NCBI GenBank assembly: GCA_049652385.1
Contig: JBASDX010000002.1
Location: 70,010 to 134,009 of the forward strand
DNA: 64,000 bases
Direction: 5' to 3'
Source: DMER64 sp049652385
GTDB lineage: Bacteria; Bacteroidota; Bacteroidia; Bacteroidales; UBA932
Shown: piece after piece, positions 9,516-17,809 of the stretch
Numbering within the stretch: position 1 is the first letter of the stretch
How the letters are laid out: each line of letters starts with the position of its first letter
Notes under the pieces: model-generated
Databases searched by the model: none
What the model saw: only the letters and a program-made list of their open reading frames with translations
What the model was told of the DNA's origin: nothing
Made by a program: the position numbers and the translations under genes

Positions 9516-10517
9516 ATGAGTCAAACAAAAATCATTCTGGAAGACGGAAGCGTTTTTGAGGGGAGGGCCTTCGGGCATGTGGCGTCTGTGAGCGGAACCG
9601 TTGTTTTTCATACCGGTATGTCCGGCTATCCGGAACTGTTGACAGACCCTGTCATGGCAGGTAAAATCCTGGTTTTGACATACCCGCTGGCAGGGAATTA
9701 CGGAGTGCCGGACAGAAGAACGGATAGCCGGGGTATAGCACGCTTTTTGGAAAGTGAGCGTATTCAGGTTAAAGGACTGATCGTATATGACTACTGCCGG
9801 TCTCACAACCATTGGGCAGCCGATAGCGGATTGGAAGAATGGATGGCAGAAGAGAGAATTCCCGGACTCACCCGGGTAGACACCGGGGCTTTGGCCAAAG
9901 TCCTTCAAAAAAAAGGCCCCTTGAAGGGTAAAATAGTACCGGCCGGGATGTGGGTTGAGGCAAAGGAAAAAAGATGGAAGGAGGAGGTGTTTGAGCCCAT
10001 TATAATATACGAGGGCCGTTCGGACGGCAGAAGAATCCTGTTGGTTGATTGCGGGGTCAGGCACAGCCTCTTACGAAAACTCTTGGAAGACGGGCATACC
10101 GTGGTGCGGGTTCCCCGGGATTACGATTTCAGGACTATGGAATACGATCAAGTGGTTATCAGCGACGGGCCGGGAGATCCGCGTACCTTTACGGCTACCT
10201 TAAGGCATTTAAAAGACGTGCTTCAGGGTAGCAAGCCCGTTACGGGAACAGGGCTGGGACATCTATTACTGGGATTGGCAGCTGGGGGCCGTGTTGTTAA
10301 GATGGAAAACGACCACCGCGCACACAACGTCCCGGTTATAGACCATAGAACAGGAGCCTGCTCCATCACAAAACAAAACCACGGCTACGTCCTGGAAAAA
10401 GAGACCTTGCCGGAAGACTGGGAAGTGGTATGTACGCATTTGGAGGACGGAACCATAGAAGGGATAGCTCATGTATCCGGGTTGTATGCAGGATATCAAT
10501 TTGATATGAATCCATGA
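9516..10517 (+). CDS. carA: Carbamoyl-phosphate synthase small subunit with inactivated glutaminase site
   Basis: A 333-residue CarA homologue. The start is ATG 9516 (SQTKIILEDG matches the family N-terminus); a GTG six bases earlier is possible. The N-terminal CPSase small-chain domain is well conserved (LEDGSVFEGRAFG ... GMSGYPELLTDP). The glutamine-amidotransferase domain keeps the fold (SDGPGDP, KQNHGY) but not the chemistry. The nucleophile motif GICLGHQ reads GTGLGHL, so the catalytic Cys (E. coli Cys269) is Gly (codon 10251-10253). The C-terminal QxHPE reads QFDMNP and then stops, so the catalytic His and Glu (E. coli 353 and 355) are lost and ~25 terminal residues are missing. The stop overlaps the carB start (ATGA). 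The subunit should not be able to make ammonia from glutamine; a structural role, or use of free ammonia by CarB, is inferred. Confidence 0.95.
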   Translation: MSQTKIILEDGSVFEGRAFGHVASVSGTVVFHTGMSGYPELLTDPVMAGKILVLTYPLAGNYGVPDRRTDSRGIARFLESERIQVKGLIVYDYCRSHNHWAADSGLEEWMAEERIPGLTRVDTGALAKVLQKKGPLKGKIVPAGMWVEAKEKRWKEEVFEPIIIYEGRSDGRRILLVDCGVRHSLLRKLLEDGHTVVRVPRDYDFRTMEYDQVVISDGPGDPRTFTATLRHLKDVLQGSKPVTGTGLGHLLLGLAAGGRVVKMENDHRAHNVPVIDHRTGACSITKQNHGYVLEKETLPEDWEVVCTHLEDGTIEGIAHVSGLYAGYQFDMNP

Positions 10518-13500
10518 AATACGAAAAAATACTGTTGCTCGGCTCGGGAGCCCTTAAGATTGGAGAAGCCGGTGAGTTTGATTATTCCGGCTCTCAAGCG
10601 TTGAAAGCCCTAAAAGAAGAGGGCGTTCAAACGGTGCTTATCAATCCCAATATTGCTACGGTACAGACGTCGGAAGGTGTGGCAGATACAGTTTATTTCT
10701 TGCCGGTGACTCCCTTTTTTGTGGAAAAAGTGATTCAAAAAGAGCGTCCGCAAGGCGTTTTGCTGGCTTTTGGCGGCCAAACGGCGTTAAACTGCGGAGT
10801 GGAGCTATACAAACAGGGTACTTTCGAAAAGTATGGAGTTGACGTATTGGGAACGCCCATACAGACGATTATGGAAACGGAGGACAGGGAGCTGTTTGTG
10901 CGCAGATTGAACGAGATTGACGTAAAAACCATTGAAAGCAAAGCCGTACAATCTGTCTCCGCAGCGTTGGAAGCCGCCGGGGATTTGGGCTATCCCGTTA
11001 TAGTACGTGCAGCTTATGCTTTGGGCGGCCTGGGATCGGGTTTTTGTTACAACGACCAAGAATTGAATGCATTGGCTGAAAAAGCGTTTGTACACGCTCC
11101 GCAAATTTTGGTGGAAAAAAGCCTGAAAGGCTGGAAAGAAATTGAGTTTGAAGTAGTACGTGATAAAGACGACCGGTGTGTAACGGTATGTCATATGGAG
11201 AATGTTGACCCGCTGGGTATTCATACCGGGGAAAGCATCGTGGTAGCACCTACGCAGACTTTACGTTATCAGGAAGTAGCGTTACTCAGAGAGACGGCCA
11301 TTAAGATTGTCCACCACCTGGGTGTGGTGGGAGAATGTAACGTGCAATACGCTTTTGATGTTCAAAGTGAAGCCTACCGGGTGATTGAGGTCAATGCCCG
11401 ATTGAGCCGTTCCTCGGCATTGGCTTCAAAAGCCACGGGTTATCCGTTGGCGTATGTGGCAGCCAAATTGGCCTTGGGGTACGGACTGCACCAATTACCC
11501 GACGCTCAAGGGAAAAGAACCTCTGCTTTTTATGAACCGGCTTTAGATTATGTAGTTTGTAAAATTCCGCGGTGGGATTTGGGCAAGTTCCAGGGTATAG
11601 ATAAAACCATCGGCAGCAGCATGAAATCTGTGGGAGAGGTGATGGCCATAGGGAAGACGTTTGAAGAAGCCCTGCAGAAAGGCTTGCGTATGATTGGGCA
11701 GGGGATGCACGGATTTATGGAAAACCGGGACCTGGTGATTGCCGATATAGACAAAGCGTTGCGGGAACCGACGGATATGCGGATTTTTGTCATCAGCAAG
11801 GCCCTTCAGGCAGGGTACACTGTAGAGCAAATCCACGGCCTTACGCACATAGACAAATGGTTTTTGAACAAGCTTCAAGGCATCATAGAGACAGGCAGGA
11901 GGTTGGAAGCCTTGCCGGTACCGCCTTCCTGGGGCGAGTCCGAAAAAGAATTGCTTCACGAAGCTAAAAGGCTGGGTTTCTCCGATTTCCAGATAGCTCG
12001 TGCATTATGGAAAGAGCATATGACACAGGACCATCCGTTGGAAGTACGCCGGCTGCGGAAAGCCATGGGAATCATTCCTGTTGTCAAACAGATTGATACA
12101 TTGGCCGCAAGGGGTACAGATTGTTCCAATTATTTATACCTGACTTATGGTGGGCAAAGACACGATATCACGTATGAAAACGACGGGCATTCTGTGGTGG
12201 TACTGGGATCGGGGGCTTACCGGATTGGCAGTTCCGTAGAGTTTGATTGGTGCGGAGTACAGGCGTTGCAGACTATTGGCAAAGAGGGTTACCGGTCTGT
12301 CATGATCAATTACAATCCGGAAACGGTTTCTACGGATTACGACGTCTGTGATCGTTTGTATTTTGATGAACTGACCAACGAGCGGGTTATGGATATTGTA
12401 GAGCTGGAAACACCTTATGGAGTCATTCTTTCCACCGGTGGGCAGATCCCCAATAACCTGGCCGTTATCTTGGACAAACAACACGTTCCCATACTGGGAA
12501 CATCGGCCAAATACATAGACAATGCGGAAGACCGGCATAAGTTTTCGGCCATGCTGGATCGAATAGGTGTTGATCAACCGGCCTGGAAAGAAATGAGTTC
12601 GTTGAAAGACATAACGGCTTTTATCGACAAGGTAGGTTTTCCTGTACTTGTCAGGCCCAGCTATGTATTGAGCGGAGCGGCCATGAATGTATGTTCCAAC
12701 AAAGAGGAACTGGAACGTTTCCTCAAACAAGCGGCCCGGGTAAGTAAACAGCATCCGGTTGTGGTCAGTCAATTTATTGAACACGCCAAAGAAGTGGAAA
12801 TGGATGCTGTGGCACGTGATGGAAAAGTGCTGGTCTATGCCATCAGCGAACACGTAGAGTTTGCGGGGGTCCATAGCGGAGATGCCACCATTCAGTTTCC
12901 TCCTCAGAAATTGTACGTAGAGACCATGCGGCGTATCAAACGTATTACGCGTACCATAGCAGAAGAGTTGCATATTACGGGTCCCTTTAATATCCAATAC
13001 CTGGCCAAAGGCAATGAAATCAAAGTGATTGAATGCAATGTAAGGGCTTCCAGAAGCTTTCCCTTTGTAAGTAAAGTACTTAAAATCAATTTTATTGAAA
13101 TGGCAACCCGGGTCATGCTGGGATTACCGGTTGCTTTGCCAGGGAAAAATTTGTTTGATTTGGATTACGTAGGCATCAAAGCCTCACAATTTTCTTTCAA
13201 TCGTTTGCAAAAAGCAGATCCGGTCATGGGGGTGGATATGGCTTCTACCGGGGAAGTGGGTTGTATAGCCGATGACAGTCCGGAAGCCGTCCTCACGAGC
13301 CTGCTGTCGGTTGGACATAGGATTCCCAGAAAAGGAGTACTGCTTTCTACCGGCTCGGCCCGTCAAAAGGTGGATATGCTCAACGCCGTAGCGCTGCTCC
13401 ACGAAAAAGGGTACCGTCTGTATGCCACAGGAGGAACGCATCGGTTTTTGAAAGAAAACGGAATACCTTCGCAGCACGTATATTGGCCGGATGATACGGA

Positions 13501-13732
13501 AAGAACGCCTCGTGCGCTTGATGTTATGTATAGAGGAGAGGTGGATTTTGTAGTGAATATTCCTAAAAACCTGACAGCAGGGGAATTGGATAACGGATAC
13601 AAAATACGCAGGGCTGCCATAGATTTGGACATTCCGTTGCTTACGAATGCCCGGCTTGCCGATGCTTTTATTACGGCATTTTGTACGATGACCCTTGACA
13701 ATATTCAAATTAAGAGCTGGCAAGAGTATTAA
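10514..13732 (+). CDS. carB: Carbamoyl-phosphate synthase large subunit
   Basis: A 1072-residue protein of normal length. It makes carbamoyl phosphate from bicarbonate, ammonia and two ATP for arginine and pyrimidine synthesis, or works in arginine catabolism. It has two ATP-grasp halves (LLLGSGALKIGEAGEFDYSG at the start; VVLGSGAYRIGSSVEFDWCG near residue 559), the linking oligomerisation region, and the C-terminal allosteric MGS-like domain (about 930-1072: GVLLSTGSARQKVDML ... LYATGGTH). The ADYSGSQAL/PNIATVQT and GGQTALN motifs are intact. It overlaps carA by four bases, indicating translational coupling. Nothing suggests CarB itself is inactive. Confidence 0.97.
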   Translation: MKYEKILLLGSGALKIGEAGEFDYSGSQALKALKEEGVQTVLINPNIATVQTSEGVADTVYFLPVTPFFVEKVIQKERPQGVLLAFGGQTALNCGVELYKQGTFEKYGVDVLGTPIQTIMETEDRELFVRRLNEIDVKTIESKAVQSVSAALEAAGDLGYPVIVRAAYALGGLGSGFCYNDQELNALAEKAFVHAPQILVEKSLKGWKEIEFEVVRDKDDRCVTVCHMENVDPLGIHTGESIVVAPTQTLRYQEVALLRETAIKIVHHLGVVGECNVQYAFDVQSEAYRVIEVNARLSRSSALASKATGYPLAYVAAKLALGYGLHQLPDAQGKRTSAFYEPALDYVVCKIPRWDLGKFQGIDKTIGSSMKSVGEVMAIGKTFEEALQKGLRMIGQGMHGFMENRDLVIADIDKALREPTDMRIFVISKALQAGYTVEQIHGLTHIDKWFLNKLQGIIETGRRLEALPVPPSWGESEKELLHEAKRLGFSDFQIARALWKEHMTQDHPLEVRRLRKAMGIIPVVKQIDTLAARGTDCSNYLYLTYGGQRHDITYENDGHSVVVLGSGAYRIGSSVEFDWCGVQALQTIGKEGYRSVMINYNPETVSTDYDVCDRLYFDELTNERVMDIVELETPYGVILSTGGQIPNNLAVILDKQHVPILGTSAKYIDNAEDRHKFSAMLDRIGVDQPAWKEMSSLKDITAFIDKVGFPVLVRPSYVLSGAAMNVCSNKEELERFLKQAARVSKQHPVVVSQFIEHAKEVEMDAVARDGKVLVYAISEHVEFAGVHSGDATIQFPPQKLYVETMRRIKRITRTIAEELHITGPFNIQYLAKGNEIKVIECNVRASRSFPFVSKVLKINFIEMATRVMLGLPVALPGKNLFDLDYVGIKASQFSFNRLQKADPVMGVDMASTGEVGCIADDSPEAVLTSLLSVGHRIPRKGVLLSTGSARQKVDMLNAVALLHEKGYRLYATGGTHRFLKENGIPSQHVYWPDDTERTPRALDVMYRGEVDFVVNIPKNLTAGELDNGYKIRRAAIDLDIPLLTNARLADAFITAFCTMTLDNIQIKSWQEY

Positions 13733-13735
13733 AGT

Positions 13736-13766
13736 TTTGCTATTTCCAAAAATACACCTATATTTG
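13736..13766 (+). promoter_or_regulatory. Promoter of the rplC-rpsC ribosomal protein operon
   Basis: TTTG (13736-13739), 19 bases, then TATATTTG (13759-13766): a perfect Bacteroidota -33/-7 pair. The -33 element begins four bases after the carB stop, so the truncated S10 operon has its own promoter squeezed against carB. Expected transcription start is near 13771-13773. Confidence 0.8.
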
Positions 13767-13769
13767 CAG

Positions 13770-13786
13770 CCCGCATTTTCTGCGGG
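13770..13786 (+). promoter_or_regulatory. 5'-terminal hairpin of the rplC transcript
   Basis: CCCGCA-TTTTC-TGCGGG, a six-base-pair G/C-rich stem beginning at the expected transcription start. Similar hairpins sit at the same place after the promoters of rplM and rpsO. It may protect the mRNA end or take part in ribosomal-protein feedback. Confidence 0.6.
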
Positions 13787-13825
13787 AATCGTTCATTTTA
13801 TTGATAAACACCAAATTAACAACCA

Positions 13826-14452
13826 ATGCCTGGATTAATTGGAAAGAAGATCGGAATGACTTCCGTCTTCGACAGTAACGGGAAAAATATTCCCTGTACT
13901 GTTATTGAGGCTGGTCCGTGTGTAGTTACGCAAGTGAAAACGGAAGAGAAAGATGGTTATGCCGCCGTACAACTTGCCTATGACGAGAAAAAAGAGAAAC
14001 ACACCAGCGCGGCCCTGAAGGGCCATTTTAAAAAGGCAGAAACCACACCCAAACGCAAATTGGTGGAATTTCCAAATGACTTTAAAAAAGAATTGCGCTT
14101 GGGCGACACCGTGACCGTTAGTGACATATTCGATCCCAGCCTTATTGACTGGGTAGACGTGTCCGGGATTTCTAAAGGAAAAGGCTTTCAGGGCGTCGTA
14201 AGACGTCATGGATTTGCCGGATCAAGCCGATCCCACGGGCAGTATCATAAACTCCGCGCCCCGGGTTCTCTGGGGGCTTCTGCTACGCCGTCCCGTGTTC
14301 TTAAAGGTAAGAAAATGCCGGGCCGCATGGGAGGAGAAAAGGTTAAAGTATTGAACTTAAGGGTAATGAAAATTATCCCGGAGAGTCATTTAGTAGTTGT
14401 AAAAGGCTCCGTTCCCGGTGCCACAGGTTCTTACGTAATATTGGAGGTCTAA
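13826..14452 (+). CDS. rplC: 50S ribosomal protein L3
   Basis: A 208-residue L3: MPGLIGKKIGMTSVFD start, and the conserved loop region RRHGFAGSSRSHGQYHKLRAPGS that reaches into the peptidyl-transferase centre. First gene of this operon fragment. In Bacteroidota and most bacteria L3 is preceded by rpsJ (S10); here the gene before it is carB and the operon promoter lies in between. Confidence 0.98.
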   Translation: MPGLIGKKIGMTSVFDSNGKNIPCTVIEAGPCVVTQVKTEEKDGYAAVQLAYDEKKEKHTSAALKGHFKKAETTPKRKLVEFPNDFKKELRLGDTVTVSDIFDPSLIDWVDVSGISKGKGFQGVVRRHGFAGSSRSHGQYHKLRAPGSLGASATPSRVLKGKKMPGRMGGEKVKVLNLRVMKIIPESHLVVVKGSVPGATGSYVILEV

Positions 14453-14456
14453 CCGT

Positions 14457-15098
14457 ATGGAAATTTCAGTATATAAAATAGACGGTCAGGATTCCGGAAA
14501 AAAGGTAGTTCTTGACCCTACCGTATTTGGTATTGAGCCTAATAATCATGCCATCTATCTTGACGTGAAACAGTATATGGCCAATAAGCGCCAAGGTACG
14601 CACAAAACAAAAGAGAGATGGGAGATAGCCCATAGTACACGTAAGATTGTTCGTCAAAAAGGTTCGGGCGGCGCCCGTCACGGAAGTTTAAAAGCCGGAA
14701 TTTTTGTAGGAGGAGGCAGAACATTTGGTCCGCAACCCAGGAGCTATAGGTTTAAGCTCAACAAGAAACTCAAACAATTGGCAAGACGTTCTGCGCTTAC
14801 TTATAAAGCTCAGGACCAAGCCATTACGGTTCTAGAGCCTTTTACCATGGATGCCCCCGGAACGAAAGCTTTTCTTGCCATTTGCAAAAATCTGAATGTT
14901 GAAGGCAAAAGAATCTTAATGGTACTTCCGGAAAACAACCACAACATTTACCTGTCGTCCCGGAATCTGCAAAAGGTCAAGGTTATCACCATAGATGAAT
15001 TGAATACCTATGACATACTCAATGCCCAAAACCTCATTCTCATAGAAGGTGTAGAGGCAATGCTTAATCAACAGTTAGGAACCACTCAATCTGCATGA
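14457..15098 (+). CDS. rplD: 50S ribosomal protein L4
   Basis: A 213-residue L4 (MEISVYKIDG; KQYMANKRQGTHKTKERWEI; GSGGARHGSLKAGIFVGGGRTFGPQPRSY). The conserved loop lines the peptide exit tunnel. In E. coli L4 is the feedback repressor of the S10 operon; if this holds here, it would control only the fragment it sits in (inference). Its stop overlaps the start of rplW. Confidence 0.98.
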   Translation: MEISVYKIDGQDSGKKVVLDPTVFGIEPNNHAIYLDVKQYMANKRQGTHKTKERWEIAHSTRKIVRQKGSGGARHGSLKAGIFVGGGRTFGPQPRSYRFKLNKKLKQLARRSALTYKAQDQAITVLEPFTMDAPGTKAFLAICKNLNVEGKRILMVLPENNHNIYLSSRNLQKVKVITIDELNTYDILNAQNLILIEGVEAMLNQQLGTTQSA

Positions 15099-15391
15099 CT
15101 ATGGATATCTTGATAAAGCCTTTAATTACAGAGAAAATGACCGATCAGGGCGAGAAACTGAACCGTTACGGATTTATTGTCGATCGCAGGGCTAACAAAC
15201 TGCAGATTAAAGAAGCAGTTGAAAATATGTACGGCGTTACGGTTAAAGACGTAAATACCATAACTTATAGTGGTAAACGTAAAAGCCGTTTTACAAAGGC
15301 AGGACTTCTGGCCGGACGTACCAATCATTTTAAGAAAGCGTATGTTACGCTTGTGGGTGATGATAAAATTGATTTCTACAGCAACATTTAA
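15095..15391 (+). CDS. rplW: 50S ribosomal protein L23
   Basis: A 98-residue L23, the ribosomal docking site for trigger factor and SRP at the exit tunnel (ILIKPLITEKMTDQ ... NRYGFIVDRRANKLQIKEAVENMYGV). The first ATG overlaps the rplD stop by four bases; the ATG two codons on (15101) fits the family N-terminus equally well. Confidence 0.97.
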   Translation: MTMDILIKPLITEKMTDQGEKLNRYGFIVDRRANKLQIKEAVENMYGVTVKDVNTITYSGKRKSRFTKAGLLAGRTNHFKKAYVTLVGDDKIDFYSNI

Positions 15392-15394
15392 GCT

Positions 15395-16222
15395 ATGGCA
15401 GTACGTAAATACAAACCGGTAACACCCGGTCAAAGACATAAAATCATAAGTGCATTTGATGATATTACCTGCACGGTTCCGGAGAAATCGTTATTGATGC
15501 CTTTAAAGAAAACAGGCGGCAGGAACAACAAGGGTAAAATGACCATGCGCTATATAGGCGGGGGACATAAGCGCCAGTACCGTGTAATAGATTTTTTACG
15601 CAACAAGGATGATTACCCCGCTACGGTAAAGACTATTGAATACGATCCCAACCGCAGTGCCCGCATTGCATTGGTAGTTTATGCAGATGGAGAAAAGCGT
15701 TATATCATTGCGCCCAATGGTCTGCAAGTCGGACAAACCATAGAGTCGGGGCCCGGAGTGGCTCCGGAAATCGGCAATACGCTGCCGTTGTCCGAAATAC
15801 CTTTGGGAACGTTGATTCACAACGTAGAATTGCATCCGGGCAGAGGTGCCGCCATGGCTCGCAGTGCCGGTTCGTATGTGCAACTGAACGCCAGGGAAGG
15901 CAATCATGCCATTCTTCGCTTACCTTCGGGTGAAATACGGATGGTTCGGGTAACGTGCCGAGCTACGGTAGGTACAGTTTCCAACCCCGACCACAGCCTG
16001 GAACAAGACGGAAAGGCCGGAAGACAACGCTGGATAGGCCGTAGGCCCCGCACCCGCGGTGTATCTATGAACCCTGTGGATCATCCTATGGGTGGTGGAG
16101 AAGGCCGTGCTTCCGGAGGACATCCCCGTTCACGTAAAGGAATACCGGCCAAAGGTTACAGAACACGTAATCCTAAGAAGAGTTCCAGTAAATATATTAT
16201 TGAAAGAAGAAGAAAAAAATAA
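15395..16222 (+). CDS. rplB: 50S ribosomal protein L2
   Basis: A 275-residue L2, the universally conserved protein next to the peptidyl-transferase centre. Visible are the OB/SH3-like core (KKTGGRNNKGKMTMRYIGGGHKRQYRVIDFLR) and the C-terminal MNPVDHPMGGGEGRASGGHPRS block with the functionally important histidine. It starts three bases after rplW ends. Confidence 0.98.
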   Translation: MAVRKYKPVTPGQRHKIISAFDDITCTVPEKSLLMPLKKTGGRNNKGKMTMRYIGGGHKRQYRVIDFLRNKDDYPATVKTIEYDPNRSARIALVVYADGEKRYIIAPNGLQVGQTIESGPGVAPEIGNTLPLSEIPLGTLIHNVELHPGRGAAMARSAGSYVQLNAREGNHAILRLPSGEIRMVRVTCRATVGTVSNPDHSLEQDGKAGRQRWIGRRPRTRGVSMNPVDHPMGGGEGRASGGHPRSRKGIPAKGYRTRNPKKSSSKYIIERRRKK

Positions 16223-16240
16223 CCGGATAACATTTGTATC

Positions 16241-16507
16241 ATGAGTCGTTCATTAAAAAAAGGCCCTTACATACAAGCAAAACTCGAACAGAGAATCATT
16301 GCCATGAATGAAGGGAAAATGAAAAAAGAAGTCCTCAAGACTTGGTCAAGAGCCAGTATGATCTCTCCCGACTTTGTGGGTCATACGATAGCCGTACATA
16401 ACGGAAACAAGTTTATTCCGGTATACATCACCGAGAATATGGTTGGTCATAAACTTGGAGAATTTGCGCCCACCCGTACTTTTAAAGGTCACTCGGGTAA
16501 TCGTTAA
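16241..16507 (+). CDS. rpsS: 30S ribosomal protein S19
   Basis: An 88-residue S19 of normal length (MSRSLKKGPYI ... TWSRASMISPDFVGHTIAVHNGNKFIPVYITENMVGHKLGEFAPTRTFKGHSG). It contacts S13 and the tRNA A-site side of the 30S head. Fourteen to twenty bases separate it from its neighbours. Confidence 0.98.
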   Translation: MSRSLKKGPYIQAKLEQRIIAMNEGKMKKEVLKTWSRASMISPDFVGHTIAVHNGNKFIPVYITENMVGHKLGEFAPTRTFKGHSGNR

Positions 16508-16527
16508 CAGTAAAAAAGAGAACACTA

Positions 16528-16947
16528 ATGGGAGCTCGAAAAAGAAAAATGGCCGAACGCCAAAAAGAAATAAGGAAACAAACAGCTTATGCCAAGTTGA
16601 ACAACGTTCCAACGTCGCCCCGTAAGATGCGTCTTGTAGCCGATCTTATACGGGGAGAAGAAGTGAACCGTGCTTTGGATATTTTAAAATATACAAAGAA
16701 TGAACCTGCCGTTCGTATGGAAAAACTACTCAAATCGGCTATTGCCAACTGGGAGGTCAAAAATGAAGGCGACAGGAAAGAATTGGAAAGCGGTAACGTT
16801 ATTGTTAAAACCATAACGGTAGATAACGGCAGGATTTTGAAAAGAATCCGTCCTGCTGCTCAAGGCCGCGCCCTCCGTATTCGCAAGCGTTCAAATCACG
16901 TAACAATAGTATTGGATAAAAAACAACAAACAGTAAAAGAAGCATAG
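16528..16947 (+). CDS. rplV: 50S ribosomal protein L22
   Basis: A 139-residue L22 with a basic N-terminal extension before the core (AKLNNVPTSPRKMRLVADLIRG) and the tunnel loop (GRILKRIRPAAQGRALRIRKRSNHVTIVL). It lines the exit tunnel with L4. One base separates its stop from the rpsC start. Confidence 0.98.
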   Translation: MGARKRKMAERQKEIRKQTAYAKLNNVPTSPRKMRLVADLIRGEEVNRALDILKYTKNEPAVRMEKLLKSAIANWEVKNEGDRKELESGNVIVKTITVDNGRILKRIRPAAQGRALRIRKRSNHVTIVLDKKQQTVKEA

Positions 16948-16948
16948 T

Positions 16949-17725
16949 ATGGGACAAAAAACAAATCCGATCAGTAACCGTATAGGAATTATCCGTGGTT
17001 GGGATTCAAGCTGGTGCGGAAATTATCCGGAACGTTTGGCAGAAGATGCCAAAATCAGAGAATATCTTGAAGCCCGGTTAGCAAAAGCCAGCTTGTCACG
17101 CATTGTGATAGAACGGACCCTGAAGCTGATTACTGTTACTATCCACACGGCACGTCCGGGTATCATTATTGGGAAAGGAGGAAAAGAAGTTGAGCAATTG
17201 AAAGAAGAGCTGAAGAAGCTTTCCAACAAGGAAGTTCAAATCAATATCTTTGAAGTGAAGCGTCCGGAATTGGATGCCACTATTGTAGCCAATAACATAG
17301 CCCGTCAGATTGAAGGACGTGTATCCTACCGCCGTGCCATTAAAATGGCTATGGCTTCTACCATCCGCATGGGTGCAGAAGGTATAAAAGTGTTGATCAG
17401 CGGACGTTTAGGCGGAGCAGAAATGGCTCGGCGTGAAATGTTTAAAGAAGGACGTACACCTTTGCATACATTCCGTGCCGATATTGATTATGCACTGGCC
17501 GAGGCACATACAAAAGTAGGCGTCCTAGGCATCAAAGTATGGATATGCAACGGTGAAATATACGGCAAACGCGATCTTTCACCCAATGTAGGTACTGCTG
17601 CTGCTGCCGGTAGTGCAAGTAAGATGCACGAGGGCAGAAGCGGTCGGGGCGGCCGCGACAGACGTCCGGGCGAGAAGCGCGAAGGCAGGGATCGCAGAGA
17701 CAGAAGGGATAGACCTTCCCGTTGA
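16949..17725 (+). CDS. rpsC: 30S ribosomal protein S3 with basic Gly/Arg-rich tail
   Basis: A 258-residue S3. KH domain (RPGIIIGKGGKEVEQLKEEL) and C-terminal domain (GRLGGAEMARREMFKEGRTPLHTFRADIDYALAEAHTKVGVLGIKVWI) are intact. After about residue 216 comes a ~40-residue tail of Gly, Arg, Asp and Ala; a low-complexity S3 tail is common in Bacteroidota, although this one is unusually arginine-rich. It is the last gene of this operon fragment: rplP, rpmC, rpsQ and the rest, which normally follow, are absent and a terminator comes 20 bases later. Confidence 0.98.
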   Translation: MGQKTNPISNRIGIIRGWDSSWCGNYPERLAEDAKIREYLEARLAKASLSRIVIERTLKLITVTIHTARPGIIIGKGGKEVEQLKEELKKLSNKEVQINIFEVKRPELDATIVANNIARQIEGRVSYRRAIKMAMASTIRMGAEGIKVLISGRLGGAEMARREMFKEGRTPLHTFRADIDYALAEAHTKVGVLGIKVWICNGEIYGKRDLSPNVGTAAAAGSASKMHEGRSGRGGRDRRPGEKREGRDRRDRRDRPSR

Positions 17726-17745
17726 CGGAAAGGTCCCCGGTATAA

Positions 17746-17773
17746 AGCTCTCCCTTTGGGAGGGCTTTTTTTA
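17746..17773 (+). terminator. Rho-independent terminator after rpsC
   Basis: AGCTCTCCC-TTT-GGGAGGGCT stem (nine pairs with one wobble) followed by seven T residues. It ends the rplC-rpsC transcript and confirms that the S10 operon stops here. Confidence 0.9.
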
Positions 17774-17795
17774 TTGCCTTTTATACTGAATTTGC

Positions 17796-17803
17796 TAAAT
17801 TTG
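17796..17803 (+). promoter_or_regulatory. Candidate -7 box of the glycosyltransferase gene
   Basis: TAAATTTG, with ATTG in the -33 position (17773-17776, 19 bases upstream). The start codon at 17810 is only seven bases after the box, so the mRNA should be leaderless or nearly so. Confidence 0.6.
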
Positions 17804-17809
17804 TAGGTT

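Noticed and set aside
12134..12997. A 287-codon open frame antisense to carB
   Set aside because: Lies wholly inside conserved carB; no protein features of its own.
10514..13732. carB as a pseudogene companion of the damaged carA
   Set aside because: All ATP-grasp and allosteric domains are complete and motifs conserved over 1072 residues.
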